Positions 21,927-34,473 are shown, counted from the first letter of the stretch. The stretch is 64,000 nt of DNA from Leguminivora glycinivorella (GCF_023078275.1 NC_062995.1:191001-255000); one strand, 5' to 3'. Numbers and translations are program-made. Notes: generated from the letters alone by a model not told the origin.

Positions 21927-22911
21927 AAAACGGCACGTATTTAACCGGGCGACTAAATAACCATAGAAATGGGTATCAAAAATAATAGTTTGGCGACTAA
22001 AATGGGGCCTCAAATTATTTCAATATGAGGTAGCATTTTAATGTCATTACGGCTACGGTTTATTCAGACGCGAGTACCAACTATTTATTTGGCAACTGAA
22101 TTATTATATTGGAAACAATTTAAGAGATACAGTTTAATCGGAAAACGGCTATCTATTAATATAAAATATACAGTTCTTTTAAAATATTTATATAGCAAAT
22201 TAACATAAAAAGTACATTTAAAATTTATACATCGGCACTCATCACCTGAGCTGTTATTTTAATTAAAAAAAAGAATTCTTATAAAATATAATGGTCGACA
22301 AAATATTATACTTATGGGTAAGAAATTAGGTGTTTGGGGGTGCTGGCAACTTCGACTCTATACAATGAATTTAACTTTTCATGACGTTTACTCTATCGAA
22401 TCTAAGGCCGGTCTTACGCAGTCTTAACATCACTCTGAAAGATTCATTTTTTTGGCAGTAAAACCTTACTCAGAATATGTCTTTTTATAAATCGTTCCGC
22501 AGATTTTATAATATCGAATCTTATGCTGGCATAATGTTAATGAGCAAAATAATCTTCTGAATTAAGAGTATTTCCGTAGATTTTTGTTTGCATAATATTT
22601 AGGCAGTAAAAATTTGTCCATCTTCTTCCTATTTCTGTTTTGATAATGAGTCTTATGTGTTGGGGATGCAAGATACCTAACACTCCTCCTCGCTTCGCTC
22701 GTCGTCGTACCTAACGGTGCCTCTGGGGCTGTATTTCATTTCCTTTTTGCTATCGTTGTTTTGTTCATACAAAGTACCTAAGAATTATGCCATAGCAAAT
22801 TTGGTAGGACTTATATTCTACTAAAAATAATCTAACCCTAACCCACTTTTCTGCTAGCAGAAAATAATTCTGCTCTTGTACCTCTAATATTATACTATAC
22901 GATTATCACGG
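21927..22911. other. no recognised feature
   Basis: Nearly 1 kb of AT-rich DNA with no supported gene or repeat. Confidence 0.5.
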
Positions 22912-23075
22912 TATTTTTTTTAAATACCATGTCGGTGGTAAACAAGCATACGATCGGCCTGATGGAAAGTGGTCACCGTAACCTATGGACGCCTGCAACT
23001 CAAGGGGTATCATATGCGCGTTACCGACCCATAAGAAGGTTATACACTCTTTTTTGCTGTGTACTTATTATAAAA
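22912..23075 (-). repeat. family G retroposon, old 3' fragment
   Basis: Shares the 3' 150 bp with 9203-9690 but with many substitutions, indicating an older insertion. Confidence 0.55.
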
Positions 23076-23149
23076 TGATATGGTACGCGTTCCCTTATAG
23101 AGATATTTAAATACTACTCGTGGTTTACGGGTCGCAAATACGATGTTTG

Positions 23150-23300
23150 AATAGAATAGAATAAACATATATTCGTGAACACAGGCAAGACAAAATGCAC
23201 ATAATAAAACAAGACAGAAAGGAATGAAGTGCCACGAAATGGCCTCACCTCAGCATGTTGCTGGACTTCCAGCGCTGATCTTCCGATGAGACCATCGGTA
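23150..23300 (-). repeat. family A tail, diverged copy
   Basis: Retains CCACGAAATGG and CAGCGCTG(A/G)TCTTCCG blocks of the 1001-1218 repeat. Confidence 0.45.
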
Positions 23301-24619
23301 CGTAGGTAGCTACGCATCAACCCGTTTTCATAAAAAAACGATTTTATATGTGTTTTTAAAAAAACATACTTCCCATTAATTTTTTTAGTTGCCTCCTCAA
23401 TTTAAATACTACTTTAAACGATGAGCTAAGTATAATTATTTAGGTGCTAACATCTATATGACTACAAATATTAAAAATCTTACGCTTTACAATACTAGGT
23501 GCCAATTATTATTTTAGTCGCCAAAGTATTGTTTAATGTTCCTCGGAAATATTTTTGTCGCTTGAAATTTGCTGCCGTTTTTTCAATAATAATGATGCTT
23601 AATATTTGAGGCTCATGTATTTTTTTTGTCGCCACAATATTAAAACACAGCCAAATTATATTATTGTATGCCCGACTTAACTTCCCGTTTAATATTTTAG
23701 TTGCCCGGTTAATTATATGCCAAAAAAAACACACCAACACAGGGAAATACTTTCCACCAAAAAAAAACACCAAAAGTCGATTGAATTCATACCTAATATC
23801 AACTAATATAATTATTCATCCAATTTTTACAGCTAACAACGACACGTAAAAAGTATGAAACTTTGCGCACATGTGGATAAAATGTAACTTTATCAACCCG
23901 GCGATAATGATTGCACATTTATCACGTTTTTCGTCTTCGTAGAGCGTTGTCTCTTTCTTGCTTATGTGACGTTAATAGGCGAGACGACTAAAAAAACTAA
24001 TTAGTCCGTCAGTTAGATTATCTAAGAATTTTAGACACGTATTTTTTCTTTTTTCTCGTAAACGAAAAATGACGACGGTACAGTGCTTTGAAGTTTCGCG
24101 TGACGTCACGCCTAGGTACAATTTTTACTTAGAAGTGACGTCACAAGCCCCCACTCCGGAACTTTGATGATCTATATCTTTGTATTTTTTCATTAATTAG
24201 AAAAAGCGAATAATATGTGTTCAGTATTTTTGGACGATCTGACTGACGGACTAAACAGAATGCCATTTTTTTTATGTAATTCTCATCCCTATTGTCTCTT
24301 TCCAAAGACAAATGTGCATTCTTAATCGCCGTTTACTGTTCCAATTGTTGTGTTGAAACATATTTTGTCCTCTACACATACCACTGTGTATCGTATCACA
24401 CGCACGAGTAAATATGGGTGACGATTTATCACACAGTGGTCCTGCCGCGGACAAAAACAAATATTGTTCGTGTGTCCGCGAAAAGGGACTGGAATGCGTT
24501 AATAGACTTAATAGTATTTTCGATACTAGTGCGGAAAACAAGACACGGGCATGTAAAGTGTTGATGTTAAAAATTCCATATTAAAAAAAATACCTTTACT
24601 ACTACTTGCTTCTATTAAG
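23301..24619. other. no recognised feature
   Basis: About 1.3 kb of AT-rich DNA without a supported ORF. Confidence 0.5.
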
Positions 24620-24842
24620 GTACAGCGGGGCAAATCTCGACTGGGGGGCAATTATAACTGATCCATTTTTTCCATTATTAGTATTACACTATGATGTTGA
24701 GTTCTACATGTATCCACTGAACACGCCTGCCATATATACCCGGCGGAGACTCTAGAGGTATTTAATAATGCAAACATTTTAAAACATGTAAAAAAATGGA
24801 CCAGTTACATTTGCCCCCCAGTCGAGATTTGTCCCACTGTAC
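24620..24842. mobile_element. MITE family I, unoccupied copy
   Basis: Inverted ends GTACAGCGGGGCAAATCTCG and CGAGATTTGTCCCACTGTAC. It preserves the target interrupted by family J in the copy at 13689-14247. Confidence 0.7.
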
Positions 24843-26017
24843 CTTACACAATTTGTGCGTCTTTTACCTGATTTAATCCACCCCCAAATATTGCCCAGCG
24901 TGTACCGGCCCTAAAATATTTAACGTTTAAAAAAATAGATATTTGAATTCGGAACGCGGCTCGGTCCGTTGAAATGTCGGTGTTTGCACTCCATCTGTCC
25001 GTACATTTACAAATGGCGGCCATGGACGGTAGGAATACACTCCGTTTATGTGAAATGTCGATATATTGCAACACATGTGAAGTTTTGGAGCGCGCAAGTG
25101 CATATGGCGTGTTAAATATCATATGTGCAAAATTTTTATATTCTATGTAGTAAATAAATGTACCTACAGCTGGCCAAATATGTAGTAAGCAGCATAGAAT
25201 GAATAAGGAGAGTTGTAACTCCATACATCAGTAAATGCGAGTTATTTGTAGTGGCATCTAGCGTCAATCATGTGTCAAATAGCGTAAATTATCAGTACTG
25301 TGTCGAGATATGGCATCCTATGCACTGCGATTACATATGTCGGGGACAGGTCAGGATTGGCACCATTTTCAGACATCGGGGCGTTGCTGAGTCATCGAGG
25401 ATTGAGACGAAGACGATAGTAATCAAAGATTTATTTTACACACTTTAAATTTTACAATAACTGATAGGTAAACAACTTGGTTTAGAACAATTATAGCGTG
25501 GACAGTTCCGAGGAGGCTCTAAGACTTCTTGTCTCTAGCGTGGTCCGCCAGAGAGTGTTGGGTCTCAGGTATCCCGGCTCCGTCCTAGCGCACGAAGTGG
25601 GGACAACAACTGGTTGGGTGGACAACTGGTTGGTTGTGACGTCAGCTGTCCAGCTGCAACTATTCGCGCGCTGCGCTATAATTGACTATCCGTGCCAATA
25701 TCCGGTCTGTCTTCGACACATATTTTACTTTGAGAGTAACTCTCTATGACACTCGATCCTCTTTGGTAACAGTAAACTATCTAGCAATAGTAGCAATGCT
25801 TCTGTAAAAGCGATCTAAATTGAATATTTGTGCCGTTGCAAATATTGATATTTACGCAGCTGGGATCGAACTTGGAACCTCTGTGTCAGATGGAATGGGT
25901 AATACGGTAACTATTAGCATTGAGTCAGCGACAAAGACAGCATTTACAACAGGGTTATTAGGATGCGCCGCGGACAAAGTCTATATAATTATTATATTAA
26001 TAAGCGTGTAAATATAT
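24843..26017. other. no gene; fragments of family K and a tRNA-like B box
   Basis: Pieces of family K at about 25265-25335 and 25717-25766 are separated by unique sequence. At 25861-25880 GGGATCGAACTTGGAACC resembles a B box on the minus strand. A 126-codon minus ORF at 24844-25224 has no domain. Confidence 0.4.
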
Positions 26018-26019
26018 TT

Positions 26020-26440
26020 TCACCACACCAACTGGTAAAGGCTTTCTTTGCTATTCGAAAACAGATAGCAAAATTGCATTTTATCCACAAGGGGGCAAAG
26101 TAATTTCATACAAATTTTAACACGATGTCTTAATCTGGCTGCTAGATTTTACCTATAAATGATGATTTTGAATCATAAATATTGAATAAATTGATGGATT
26201 TGATCTATTTTGATGTTTTATAGTCAGTATTTTGTTCGTGTTGGTGTGGTGAAAAATTTTGTGTTTCACTCGGTGGCAAAGTTTGTTTAACCTTCGTGCC
26301 TTGATACCCTCGCAACGCACAAGATTCCACTTTTTGAACCACTCGCTACGCTCGCGGTTCAATATTGGAATCTTTCGCATGCTCAGGTATCAATATTGAC
26401 ACGTGCGGTTAAACAACTACTTTGCCCCCTTGTAAAACAA
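26020..26440. repeat. family W, longer copy
   Basis: Begins CACCACACCAACTGGTAAAG; an inverted relative of this start (GTTGGTGTGGTG) is at about 26239. A CG-rich symmetric segment, CACTCGCTACGCTCGCGG, lies near 26340. Confidence 0.45.
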
Positions 26441-26784
26441 ATAACTATTTTTCATAATAATATAATGATTAATCTCTTATTAGGTTTGCTAAAAAGCTTA
26501 TTAAAAGAGTGTGTTTAGTAAAACGTCCCTCTTTGTCGGTTACCATTAAGGCGAGATTTACTTGTATCTTTATATGAATAAACTGACATAGCGGCTTTAT
26601 AGCAATCGACAAAGTGGGACGTTTTTACGTGCACACTCACTAAGATATATTATATCTTCCCCTACATTTTGTATATCTAATTAGACATGATGAAATAGCT
26701 GCAATTTATTAATTTTAAATGACTATAAGTAATCATAATATCACTGACATCCTGTTTTCACACGTCTACCTAGACTGATATAGT

Positions 26785-27010
26785 ACATTTCGATACAAGT
26801 GCGTAAAAAAGGAAGTTCGAAACGAGTGGCGATAAATTAAAACACGACCGAAGGGAGTGTTTTAAATCGACAAGAGTTACGAATTTCCTTTTCGCACGTG
26901 TATCGAACGACGTTTTTCAGTACAGATGGCCCTCGGAAGTTTCGACCTGGCATATAATGAACCACTTCTCGCACTAGTGCGTAAAAAAAACACCATCTGT
27001 ACTGAAAAGT
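26785..27010. repeat. two adjacent MITE-like palindromes
   Basis: First: TTCGATACAAGTGCG near 26788 mirrored by CGCACGTGTATCGAA near 26895. Second: TTCAGTACAGATGG at 26916 mirrored by CCATCTGTACTGAA ending near 27006. Confidence 0.5.
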
Positions 27011-27043
27011 ATATTAAGAGACACACTATTGTTTTTTGAGATC

Positions 27044-27335
27044 TTTTTTTAACCCCCGACGCAAAAATGACGGGGTGTTAAAAGTTTGACGTGTCTGTCT
27101 GCGTGTCTGCCTATCTGCCTGTCTGTCTATCTGTCTGTCCATCTGTTTGTCTGTCTGTCTCTGTGTGTGCCTGTCTGTGGCGCCGTAGCTCCCGAACGAA
27201 TGAACCGATTTGGATTTAGTTTTTTTTTGTTTGAAAGCTGACGAGTTAGTCGGGAGTGTTCTTAGCCATGTTTCATGAAAATCGGTCTACTATGTCACGG
27301 TCGGGGGTTTTTCAAATGTTTAATTTTGTGGTTAT
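27044..27335 (+). repeat. family H repeat copy
   Basis: Plus-strand, full-length, with an expanded TGTC-type tract. Confidence 0.6.
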
Positions 27336-27774
27336 GTTATTTAATAAACAATGTATAAAGTTTGTGAAACGTGTAAATATTGTAACGTACGACAATTAGC
27401 AACTTTCCCAATCAGGCATACCGGCGAACTTTCACTTGGCCCCCGCGGGGGCCTTAGTCTGAGGTACGGAATATGGAATTTCTTCCCTCACAAGTTTATA
27501 TTTATTATAGTTTTGATAATAAATGTGTTATGCTTAACTTCAAAGTAAAACCGTTCTGCTTTAAGGTTGAATATGTACAAAATATAATATGACCTGAAAG
27601 ATAAATATCCTTACAGCAGAATGGATTTACCCAATTTTGAAGTTAAGCGCCACAAATAATATGATGCATGTACAATTGTACATAGCTGCGTCGGAATATC
27701 GGGAGCTCGACAAAACACAAAAAGGTAGGTAGTCACGGTCTATATTCCGCTGAATTTATATTTCATTCTCTTTA

Positions 27775-27962
27775 TTTATTTTGAGTTTTATTTATTTCAT
27801 TTAATATTAAAATAGTACACAACATAACTGTAAAACCAAAGCACTGTGAAACTGCAAAAAAAAATATAAAAATACAAAAAAAAAGAAACACATTATGAAA
27901 ATATAAGCACAGTTTCAGAACAAAATTTAGTTGACAACGTAACGTTGTGGCTTCGTTGGGTC
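27775..27962 (-). repeat. retroposon tail, family T
   Basis: Shares AAGCACTGTGAAACT and GTTGTGGCTTCGTTG blocks with 61771-61965. T-rich start on plus implies a minus-strand A-rich 3' end. Confidence 0.5.
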
Positions 27963-28587
27963 GTTTTCCCCGGCGTAGAATTCAATGAATCTAGGAAACC
28001 GGTGATTCAGTCAAAACTCATAACGATGGATAATGTTTAGTCCGTTTTCACATTATCCTAACTAACTTAATATAAGGCAGTATACGTTTTATTTCTGATA
28101 TAGTACCTAGTTGCACAATTAAATAACAAATCAAAAAAGTGAAAAAACAACCTTTCCGTACGCTTCTTAATAGGCCACCATTTGCAAAATGTCAATATGA
28201 AAATTGTGAACGTTATCTATCATATATTTTATCGTAACTAAATAACGTATGAGGTTAGAAAATCCTCATACCGTATCTCCTACTTCCCGCACGTTTGGTA
28301 ATTTTATCAAACGCTCATTATTTATTTAACATGTTCAACATGTCACATAAGTTTACATTCGAGTTAAAATAACATTTAAAGCTTTAATTTAAATTTATAG
28401 GAATTATATTGCATTTATAATAACATGATATGGTTACATGTTATTTGTTAAAGTATGTTAATTCTTTTTAATTATCAAGCAGAAACATCTGCTATAATTT
28501 TTAAATTTAATGAAAAATATACACCTCCGACAGGACTTGAATTTGCGACCTGTACTGAAGGAAGGATAAGTTCGCACACATTTGTTA
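27963..28587. other. no recognised feature
   Basis: AT-rich. A piece of the family U MITE end (AGTCCGTTTTCACATTATCC) lies at about 28039. Confidence 0.45.
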
Positions 28588-28665
28588 GGTCTCCGTAGCT
28601 CAGTCGGTGAGAGCGACTAGACCAGAGCTCTAGAAGTTTGCAGGATCGATTCCTGCTAGGAGTGT
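28588..28665 (+). other. tRNA-like pseudogene or SINE head
   Basis: D arm GCTC-AGTCGGTGA-GAGC, anticodon stem CTAGA/TCTAG with loop CCAGAGC, and T arm GCAGG-ATCGATT-CCTGC can be drawn in tRNA order. The acceptor stem pairs poorly and position 33 is C instead of T, so it is unlikely to be a working tRNA. Confidence 0.5.
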
Positions 28666-28711
28666 TTATTTTTCTTTAGCCTGCATTAGTATCCCACTGC
28701 TGGAGTGTAAG

Positions 28712-29188
28712 TTTTTTTTTTTTTTTTTATACTACGTCGGTGGCAAACAAGTATACGGCCCGCCTGATGTAAAGCGGTCACCGTAACCTATGGACGCCTG
28801 CAACTCAAACAGTGTCACATGCGCGTTGCCACCCCATTAGAAACTTGTACATTCCCTTTTGCTGTGTTAAGTACACAGCAAAAAGGAGTGTACAAGTTCT
28901 AAGGAGGGTTCGGGTTGCCGACGACTCAAAGGACAATAAACGGAACAAGTTAGTTCCGTAAGTCCTCCCGTCATCAGCACACCGCACCCCCGTTGAGCTC
29001 TGGCAGCCTTACTCACCGACAGGAACACAACACTATGAGTAGGGTCTAGTGCTATTTGGCTGTGGTCTTCTGTAAGGCGGAGGTACTACCCCAGTTGGGC
29101 TCTGCTCTAGATTCGAGCGAGACGATATCCGCTGTGCTGTGCCCTACCACACAAAGCGGAATATCATTCGCTATGCCCTACCTCCTAT
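28712..29188 (-). mobile_element. 480-bp retroposon, family G copy 2
   Basis: Nearly identical to 9203-9690 across its whole length, with an 18-bp T run at 28712 (poly(A) on minus). It follows a truncated CCTGCATTAGTATCCCACTG repeat. Confidence 0.7.
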
Positions 29189-29238
29189 AACGTAAAGTTT
29201 TAAATTCTTCCTTAATTTCCAAATTCGATAATACTTAT

Positions 29239-29616
29239 ACACCCTGTTTTTATTGAATTCCGTTAACTTTAAGGGAAGATTCATTACATCAAATACAATT
29301 AATTTCTCTAATAAACTAACGTCTTAACTCTTGCGGTTATCGAGCTATTAAAAAAATAAAGATAATTTCTGAAGATGTGTGTCACAGTCTTTACCACTTC
29401 CTAATGTTATTTGTTTTGACATGTGCCGTCAATCACTTGACACTAACTTGAATGTTATTCTTAAGGGTCTCTCATACTAATAAGTTAATTTATTATGTAT
29501 GAAAATGATGAAAAATTTTTTTTTGCGAATTTAACTAAAAGAGATATACAGGGTGGTTCCTGATAATGAACCTAACAACGTGTAGAATTTAACGGAAAAC
29601 AAAAGAAACACGGTGT
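29239..29616 (-). mobile_element. MITE family M copy 1
   Basis: One end ACACCCTGTTTTTATTGAAT with CCGTTAACTTT, the other AATTTAACGGAAAAC...ACACGGTGT, i.e. inverted ACACCGTG-type ends. Copies at 42570-42945 (+) and 62909-63190 (+); partial at 63369-63478, 43086-43116 and 21360-21430. Confidence 0.6.
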
Positions 29617-29840
29617 ATACGTTAGTGTCACGGAATTATTAAAGTCCTTTTAATTTGCAATTTGATCTCAATTTGTATGTAGATACCAAGTAAGACCACG
29701 AAAGCTAACTGCTTACAATATACGTAACCGCCTCATCTGCAGTAATGTAATGTCCTAGAACGTGTACCCATTACATGGCTCCTAGGGGATCTAACTAACT
29801 ATAACTACTATACGAGAATAGAGATTAGTATAGTCAAAGA

Positions 29841-30688
29841 CATATATAACTCCGTATAAATAGATAAAGTCTAGGAAAAAAACCGGCCAAGAGCGTGTCG
29901 AGCCACGCTCAGTGTAGGGTTCCGTAGTTTTCCGTATTTTTCTCAAAAACTACTGAACCTATCAAGTTCAAAATAATTTTCCTAGAAAGTCCTTATAAAG
30001 TTCTACTTTTGTGATTTTTTTCATATTTTTTGAACATATGGTTCAAAAGTTAGAGAGGGGGGGGGGCGCACTTTTTTTTCCTTTAGGATCGATTATTTCC
30101 GAAAATATTAATAATATCAAAAAACGATCTTAGTAAGCCCTTATTCATTTTAAAATACCTATCCAACAATATATCACACGTTGGGGTTGGAATGAAAAAA
30201 AAATATCAGCCCCCACTTTACATGTAGGGGGGGTACCCTAATAAAACATTTTTTTCCATTTTTTATTTTTGCACTTTGTTGGCGTGATTGATATACATAT
30301 TGGTACCAAATTTCAGCCTTCTAGTGCTAACGGTTACTGAGATTATCTGCGGACGGACGGACGGACGGACGGACGGACGGACGGAGGGACAGACAGACAT
30401 GGCGAAACTATAAGGGTTCCTAGTTGACTACGGAACCCTAAAAACGTACCTCAGTACCATACAGAAAAGGTACGGTGGCCTAGATTGCATTACACCTTTG
30501 GAGTACACTCAGCTAGATGGCGCTAATATTAATATTTGACATTTTAAGCTACCAAGCTAAGAATATGGGCCAAATTGTCATAACTGAGGTTCAAAAGTTT
30601 TAAGCATGAGTCAAGAGATGGCAGTCTATGCACTGTGATTGCACATTTTACTTCGACAGTAACTCTCTATAATACTCGATCCTCTTTG
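29841..30688 (+). repeat. family K copy 3, split by another repeat
   Basis: The first 40 bp (to 29882) and the last 250 bp (from 30441) form one family K copy; the break lies in its A run. Confidence 0.65.
29883..30440 (+). mobile_element. 558-bp repeat with (GGAC)n, nested in family K
   Basis: Starts CCGGCCAAGAGCGTGTCG and ends TTGACTACGGAACCCTA, with GTAGGGTTCCGTAG near the start mirroring the end. Contains G runs, poly(T) and a (GGAC)n tract at about 30352-30390. The end symmetry suggests a non-autonomous DNA element. Confidence 0.55.
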
Positions 30689-30980
30689 GTATAGTATAGT
30701 GTATGAATGTATTCATACTGGGTGAATTTAAGTTAAAATAAATTTAAAAGTGGAAAATGAGGCAGAAATTTTACACTTCTAAACATATTCTAAGCCTAGT
30801 GGCTTCGATTGCAAACGTTTCTGCTAATCCAAGTCAAAAAAAATAATTTAACATTAAAATTGTGGCACTTTCTTCCGCTTTTTTATCAGCAGTTTCAAAT
30901 ACCTTGAAAATAAAGACTATAGTAAGGACAATCAAGAGTGTAAAGTTATTTCAGCACTGATACTTCGGGCCTTCGGCCTT
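30689..30980. other. no recognised feature
   Basis: AT-rich spacer. Confidence 0.4.
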
Positions 30981-31115
30981 AGTCCGTTTTCACACTATCC
31001 GATCCGATATCGTAGGTCGGAACGACTTCAATGGAAAAATCCAAGATGGTGCCTGCAATATATGGGATATCGGTCCTACATCCGATATCGAATCGGATAA
31101 TGTGAAAACGCACTA
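30981..31115. mobile_element. MITE family U
   Basis: Inverted ends GTCCGTTTTCACACTATCCG and its inverse, with CGATATCG motifs next to each. A second copy at 33652-33920 is interrupted by a family H fragment. Confidence 0.6.
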
Positions 31116-31287
31116 ACACGGAGCTCGGCGATTGGCAATTGCCTTTAGACACTTATTATTCTGTGTTTCACTACTGACTTGTCTCTCCACGAGGATATAA
31201 AGTACCCAATTTTCTTGTTAATAAATAATCATAATTTCCAGTCTAAATATACTTATTATTTCTGTACGGTACGGTAAGTTTAACTGA

Positions 31288-31571
31288 AGAGGATCGAGTA
31301 TTATAGAGTTACTGTCAAAGTAAAATGTGTAATCACTGTGCATAGACTGCCATCTCTCGACACAGGCTTAAAACTTTTAAACATCAATTTTGACAATTTA
31401 GACCATATCGTTAGCTTGATATGTGTTAGAATGTCATTATATTAATATTAGCGCCATCTAGCCAAGCGTTCCCCAAAGGTGTAACGCCATCTAGGCCACC
31501 GTACCTTTTTCTATATGGTTCTGAGGCACGTTTTTTTATTAGACTGTAGCTGTCTATACGGAGTTACATTA
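31288..31571 (-). repeat. family K copy 4
   Basis: Inverted relative to the other copies; starts AGAGGATCGAGTATTATAGA and ends CGGAGTTACATTATG. Confidence 0.65.
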
Positions 31572-31628
31572 TGTCTTTGGTTTTACTCATTAAACATTCA
31601 TATTTAAACTAAATACATATTATGCTAT

Positions 31629-33322
31629 AAATTAACTTTTTAACAAAAAATAAAACCGCCTTCAAAAAAAAAGCGTGTTACAAAACACGGAAAAACTAAA
31701 AAGCCAAAAATAATAAACCTTCGAATTCAGATTTCTTATCGGATTGCAATAATCTAAACATCCAAATTATAAACAAATCAATTATTTTTGTAGTCGGTAC
31801 CAGACCTGTTCGTCGCCTTGCTATTTCCTGTTTGCCCTACCCAACCATACGCAGGCTGGTCCCGACTCCAAAAATAATTGATTTGTTTATAATTTGGATG
31901 TTTAGAATATTGCAATCCGATAAGAAATCTGAATTCGAAGGTTTATTATTTTTGGCTTTTTAGTTTCTCCGTGTTTTGTAACACGCTTTTTTTTTGAAGG
32001 CGGTTTTATTTTTTGTTAAAAAGTTAATTTATTTGTTGATTTTTAGTGGTTCCTAGTGATATTATATGTATCAGTCCGAATATATGTACAGTAGTGAAAG
32101 AATTGTCCTTTAACTCCTAACCATTGAGGAGTTGACCTTCCATCATCAGCTCAGTCACATAAAATTATTACCATAAGGCGCAAATACTGGTGCACCTTTG
32201 AAAAATACACAAAAAACATTACATGTGCCTATAACATTTGAAGAGTTCCCTCGATTTCTCCAAGATCCCATCATCAGACCACGACTTGGTGCCAATGGGA
32301 CCATCTCGGGGTTATACCCGTTCGATCAAAAAAAAAATTTTGAAAATCGGTCTACGATTCTCGGAGATATCGAGTAACATACATACAAAAAAAAATAAAA
32401 AAATAAAACCGCCTTCAAAAAAAGCGTGTTACAAAACAAGGAGAAACTAAAACGTGTTACAAAACAAGGAGAAACTAAAAAGCCAAAAATAATAAACCTT
32501 CGAATTCAGATTTCTTATCGGATTGCAATAATCTAAACATCCAAATTATAAACAAATCAATTATTTTTGTAGTCGGTACTAGACCTGTTCGTCGCCTTGC
32601 TATTTCCTGTTTGCCCCACCCAACCATACGCAGGCTGGCCCCGACTCCAAAAATAATTGATTTGTTTATAATTTGGATGTTTAGATTATTGCAATCCGAT
32701 AAGAAATCTGAATTCGAAGGTTTATTATTTTTGGCTTTTTAGTTTCTCCTTGTTTTGTAACACGTTTTAGTTTCTCCTTGTTTTGTAACACGCTTTTTTT
32801 GAAGGCGGTTTTATTTTTTGTTAAAAAGTTAATTTATTTGTTGATTTTTAGTGGTTCCTAGTGATATTATATGTATCAGTCCGAATATATGTACAGTAGT
32901 GAAAGAATTATCCTTTAACTCCTAACCGTTGAGGAGTTGACCTTCCATCATCAGCTCAGCCACATAAAATTATTACCATCAGGCGTAAATACTGGTGTAC
33001 CTTTGAAAAATACACTAAGAACATTACATGTGCCTATAACATTTGAAGAGTTCCCTCGATTTCTCCAAGATCCCATCATCAGACCCCGACTTGGTGCCAA
33101 TGGGACCATCTCGGGGTTATACCCGTTCGATCAAAAAAAAAAAAATTTTGAAAATCGGTCCACGATCCTCGGAGATATCGAGTAACATACATACAAAAAA
33201 AAAAAAAAAAAACAAAAAAAAAACATTCAGTCGAATTGAGAACCTCCTTCTTTTTTGAAGTCGGTTAAAAAAACATTCAGTCGAATTGAGAACCTCCTCC
33301 TTTTTTGAAGTCGGTTAAAAAG
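31629..33322 (+). mobile_element. fold-back element family D copy 2, interrupted by copy 3
   Basis: Inverted arms 31629-31803 and 31857-32031, body to the poly(A) near 32390. The element's own tail (CATTCAGTCGAATTGAG to GTCGGTTAAAA) is displaced to about 33271-33322. Copy 3 lies between, so two tails stand in tandem. Confidence 0.7.
32398..33270 (+). mobile_element. fold-back element family D copy 3, nested in copy 2
   Basis: The left arm starts abruptly in the A run of copy 2 at AAATAAAACCGCC. Both arms carry the same extra duplication of about 29 bp (ACAAAACAAGGAGAAACTAA and its context) that copies 1 and 2 lack. The tail ends at about 33270. Confidence 0.65.
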
Positions 33323-33651
33323 ACAATTAAAACGCGATTATGCGAAAGTAATTTATGCGACCATAAATTAGCCGTAATTTGTAAATTATGTCAACGCGTT
33401 ATAAACGGGGCTTCAACAAAGGGGTTTCGAGATAATTTTAATAAATTGGCAAACGGATTCGGTCAAGCGTGAAACGCACGGAAATAAATAATATTGTTGC
33501 TCGAGCTGTAAATATTTAATAAATAATATGTTTCGATTTCGATTAATGATTTGCAATGCCTGGAAATTTGTGTGCATACAAATTGTTATACCTATTTCGA
33601 ATTCTAATCCTATATCCACTGAAAATAGAAATTAAAAAAATCCAAAAGAAT

Positions 33652-33920
33652 GATCCGATATCGTAAGTAGGACCGATATTTTTGATTGCGCCGACGCAAA
33701 ACCGACGGGGTGTCTATCTGTTTGTCTGTTTGTGTTGTCTGTCTGTGTGATCTTAGCTCCCAAACGGATGCACCGATTTAGATTTTTTTTGTGTGAAAGT
33801 TGAATTAGTCGGGAGTGTTCTTAGCCATGTTTCACTATGTCGGGGGTTTTCCAAAAGTTCATGTATTTGTTTTTGACACCCTTGATACATCCGATATCGG
33901 ATCGGATAATGTGTTAAGTC
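33652..33920. mobile_element. MITE family U with family H fragment inside
   Basis: GATCCGATATCG at the left and CGATATCGGATCGG at the right enclose a truncated family H piece (33688-33870) with its CGACGCAAAACCGACGGGG start. Confidence 0.5.
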
Positions 33921-34040
33921 TCTTACGGTAACAATAGAGAAAAAAATGTCTCTTATGGATTTGAGTTGGATGGGAAAACACATCCATCCAAAGTACCTAA
34001 CTTCACCGAGTATTGTTTTATTATTTCTTGGAGAAGACGA

Positions 34041-34366
34041 AGCTCTGGTGGCCTAGCGGTAAGAGCGTGCAACTTTCGATCCGGAGGTCGCGGGTTCGAA
34101 CCCCGGTTCACAACAATGGGTTTTTCCGAACTTATGTGCGAAATGTCATTTGACATTTGCCAATCAATTTTCGGTGAAGGAAAACATCGTGAGGAAATCG
34201 GACTAATCCAAATAAGGCCTAGTTACCCTTCGTGTTGGAAGGTCAGATCTGTGGCTTTAGTAAAACTAGCGCCTACGCCAAATCTTGGGATTAGTTGTCA
34301 AAGCGGACTCCAAGCTCCCATGAGCCGTGGCAAATGCCGGTATAACGCAAGGAGGATGATGATGAA
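34041..34366 (+). mobile_element. tRNA-derived SINE, family E, full length
   Basis: Head with A box GGCCTAGCGGTAAGAGC and B box GGGTTCGAACCCC, body, then GGATGATGATGA tail. The 155-codon ORF at 33966-34433 is a chance reading through it. Confidence 0.75.
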
Positions 34367-34473
34367 TACGTTCTTTGCTGGGAACAGGCCTCCTCCCACG
34401 CATGAGAAATCTCGGGCCGTAGTCCCATGCTAGCCCAATCAAACGAATTGGGAAGTTTACTTGACGTATTTTG

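Noticed and set aside
24844..25224. 126-codon minus-strand ORF with a hydrophobic N-terminus resembling a signal peptide
   Set aside because: No domain, low-complexity AT-rich codons, adjacent to a MITE; chance hydrophobicity is likely.
28588..28665. Functional tRNA gene
   Set aside because: Acceptor stem mismatched, position 33 not T, and flanks look like retroposon debris.
33966..34433. 155-codon ORF
   Set aside because: It covers a tRNA-derived SINE; the translation includes the A and B boxes.
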